From NCBI RefSeq assembly GCF_016545825.1, contig NC_052615.1, positions 38,031,516 through 38,095,515 of the forward strand: 64,000 nucleotides of DNA. The letters are read 5' to 3'. The first letter of the stretch is position 1. Each line of letters starts with the position of its first letter. This stretch comes from Eucalyptus grandis. Lineage: Eukaryota > Streptophyta > Magnoliopsida > Myrtales > Myrtaceae. The notes below the pieces were generated by a model, which ran no database searches, was not told the origin of the DNA, and worked only from the letters and a program-made list of their open reading frames with translations. A program made the translations under genes and the position numbers. Below, one piece after another: positions 61,801 to 64,000 of the stretch.

Positions 61801-62532
61801 AATTAAAGAAATCGCAATTTCTTAGAAAGGAAAATGAAGAGAGAGATAATACGATATGATTATCAATATCTACAGGATAAGATTTAAGAGAATATAATAT
61901 TAAATGAATAGTTATCTAAAACACATGAATAATGTAATTTGAGTTCATTATTTGGTTTGCATCTTTCAAATAAGCTAAAAATCTTTTGTTGTAACTTTTA
62001 AATCAATTCCATGTACTTTGGTGAAGAAAATGATTTTTCTAGATATTATTATGTTAATCCATTTGAAATTAGAAGAAAGAACACAGTTTCTATGGGCACA
62101 ACAGAAAAGAAATTAAAAAATTACAAATTTCGATTTTCACACTTTATTGACAAGAAAACATCTTTTAGGTTTTGAGAAGTTTCATTCTTATCTTATTAAT
62201 TTACATTTTACTCATTGAGTACAACATATAGTTGTAACTCATTTTACGTAGATTTACACGATCTTCAATGCAATTTTTCGAAAAGAAAAGTTTAAACATG
62301 AAAATAAAAATTAGATTAATATCTGTCAATAGAGATTAATATGTTTTTCTTTTCTGGTGAGTGCTGCAGTTATAATTTTTTTTTTCCTAATATACCTACG
62401 TGTAGTATATGTCAAGTAGTATATTGTTATATGCATAGTTTATTTTTTGTTAATATAAATTTTTATGCACAATGCACGTGTAGGATTTTGTTAGTCAAGA
62501 CAAAGAGGCCGGAAGTGAGAATGTAGGGGTAA
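58839..62532. other. 3' flank of SEC61B and intergenic DNA
   Basis: The first 200 bases are the likely 3' untranslated region. After about 59.1 kb I see no gene. A minus-strand frame of 77 codons at 60554-60321 (MIDHIENLESF, ending RDFVVIA) has a reasonable composition but matches nothing I know. Confidence 0.4.
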
Positions 62533-63000
62533 AAAGACCTGCTCGGACCGGATTGGTTATAGGTGGTTCTTGGGGACATTGATTCGATTCTTGATTCATA
62601 AAATCCAAACTAGCAAATTTTAGTCTAATTTCCAATTCAAGACGTGGAATTGCCCATTATGAACTATTTGGAATGTACCGATTGTACTCACACATGCAAA
62701 TAATATGACAATAACAAATTAAAACACAATAACATTTACCCATTCCAATCAAATTTTGCCGCAAATTGAAAAAATCTCTACGAACTTACTGACTATAGAA
62801 TCGCCTTTAATCATGATACATCTTCAATTTAATGAAAAAAAGAAAGAACATGCCACCAGTTTCATTAACCCACCCGAAGGCTGGATCAGGTCAAATCCGG
62901 TTCGATTTTGGGGGAACCGATCCGGTTCCTGGACGGGAACGGGTCCGCCCGAGAACCTTTCAACTCCACGAGAAAAGCGCAAGCGGACCGCCGAACACGC
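62533..63000. mobile_element. Fragments of hAT-like ggttcc/ccggaa repeats upstream of the RHIP1-like gene
   Basis: Bases 62533-62680 (gacctgctcggaccggattg, ggtggttcttgg) and 62890-62990 (ggttcgattttgggggaacc, ggttcctggacgggaacg) share the word style of the 23.46 and 31.13 kb elements. No termini are preserved. They overlap the probable promoter of the downstream gene. Confidence 0.4.
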
Positions 63001-63119
63001 AACCGGGCCGGATCTTAGCCCGACCCGATTATTCGCGATTCCCTCTCCAAAGTGAAGCACCTGACCAGACAGGCGGAAGCTCAATCGAGACGGAGAGATC
63101 AGATTCTCTTTCTCTGGCA

Positions 63120-64000
63120 ATGGCGACGGTTGCAGAATCATCCGACCCGAACCCGAACCCGAACCCGGAGCACGCCGCCCGGCCAAAATCGATCGGAGAC
63201 GCCACGCCGTGGGTCGACTACGCCGTCGACCAGGCCCGGCTCCTGCGGAAGGGGGTCGAGGACGACGTCGGGTCGTTCGCCGAGGCCTCGCGGTCCCGCC
63301 TCGCCCAAATCCGCTCCACCGCCGCGGCTCACACGATGATGACCGTCGCGATGATCCAGGTCCGTTTTTTCCTTTCCGATTCCGCCCTCGCCGATTGCTT
63401 TCCCCCCTCCGGCGTTCTTCCTGATTCCGGGGGAAACGGTTCCCGCTCTCGCCGTTGAGTTTGGGGCCTCGCGAATGAGGATTTCGATATGTCTGATCGA
63501 ATGTCGATTGTTTGATTCGTGGAAGGTTGAGTTGGGCGATCGAGTTTTCGGAAATGTGGTGGAATTGGAAAGGAATCATTATTTTTGTGAGGTTTCTTTA
63601 GGTAGGGTTTCCCCTTCATGGCCGTTCTAATCTGCTCTGGTGTTGAAACGTTTGCGCGGGAGAATGTGCGTTGGGGGTGTAAGCGGTTTTAAGCTAATGG
63701 AGTTAGACTCGCGGCTTAATCGAGCTTGACTCAAGAAGTTACTGAGCAATTGTATTTTACATATCTACATTACATTTATAGGAAAAAAACATTGAGATTG
63801 AAAATATTGTTCATCTTCTGAGTCAAGTTGAGCTCAAGAATTAAACTGTATCGGCATGACTGAACTCGATTCTATGTCACCCATGATGATGGTGTCGTCC
63901 TGCTAAGATTTTGCTTCAGAAGAATTCTGCAATTATTCATTGATTATGTTGTCAAATAACCTTCTGAATGTAGGATACTTTTCAAGAAGTCAAGTCCAAA
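63120..64000 (+). CDS. RHIP1-like protein, N-terminal part (truncated by window end)
   Basis: Exon 1 (63120-63359, 80 codons) begins MATVAESSDPNPNPNP and ends at the donor CAG|GTCCG. Exon 2 starts after the acceptor at 63973 and reads DTFQEVKSK in the same phase to the window edge. The residues KSIGDATPWVDYAVDQA (about 23-39) and ASRSRLAQIRSTAAAH (56-71) match the conserved start of the plant family that includes Arabidopsis RHIP1 (RGS1-HXK1-interacting protein 1), a protein with a predicted membrane segment and coiled coil implicated in sugar signalling. The remainder is outside the window. The ATG was chosen because it is the first in-frame Met after the upstream repeat fragments. Family assignment is from memory and moderate; the gene call itself is firm. 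Confidence 0.72.

Noticed and set aside
62824..63579. 251-codon minus-strand frame
   Set aside because: It is antisense to the RHIP1-like first exon and upstream repeat; Arg-rich artefact.

Overview
This is nuclear DNA from a flowering plant. It is AT-rich and gene-poor, and packed with small transposable elements. The genes are dicot-like, and the repeat families resemble those I associate with Myrtaceae such as Eucalyptus; that last point is an impression, not something I could test.

Four protein-coding genes are supported. (1) An intronless C2H2 zinc-finger repressor-type transcription factor lies at 12.8-14.3 kb on the minus strand. (2) A six-exon UNE10/PIF8-type bHLH gene lies at 44.0-47.7 kb on the minus strand. 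I assembled its exons from splice signals and reading phase, giving 510 aa with a phytochrome-B-binding motif. (3) The beta subunit of the Sec61 translocon lies at 58.6-58.8 kb on the plus strand, with its intron in the 5' leader and a TATA box near 57.4 kb. (4) The first exon and the start of the second exon of a RHIP1-like gene run off the right edge, from 63.1 kb, plus strand. The four genes form no operon or cluster, and I see no functional link between them beyond being ordinary nuclear genes.

The left edge (131-3201) holds a complete but short LTR retrotransposon. It has two LTRs, a tRNA-Met-type primer site and a polypurine tract, and between them only gag and an aspartic protease. Reverse transcriptase, RNase H and integrase are absent, so it is a non-autonomous gag-pro-only element.

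Between the genes, 3-12 kb, 15-43 kb and 48-57 kb are mainly terminal-inverted-repeat (TIR) elements and MITEs, several of them nested. The clearest cases are a tRNA-type SINE split by a 1.36-kb TIR element (20.6-22.1 kb) and a TIR element at 22.6-24.4 kb. The latter carries both a Mutator-like MITE with a perfect 9-bp target duplication and a hAT-like element. Other items are a 44-copy TTTA array, a plastid ycf2 fragment, a threefold tandem duplication at 52.6-54.1 kb, a decayed RNase H fragment of pararetrovirus or gypsy type, and a possible Helitron end. From 59 to 62.5 kb I see no gene.

I found no clearly new enzyme system. The most unusual items are the gag-pro-only element and the nested-insertion structures.
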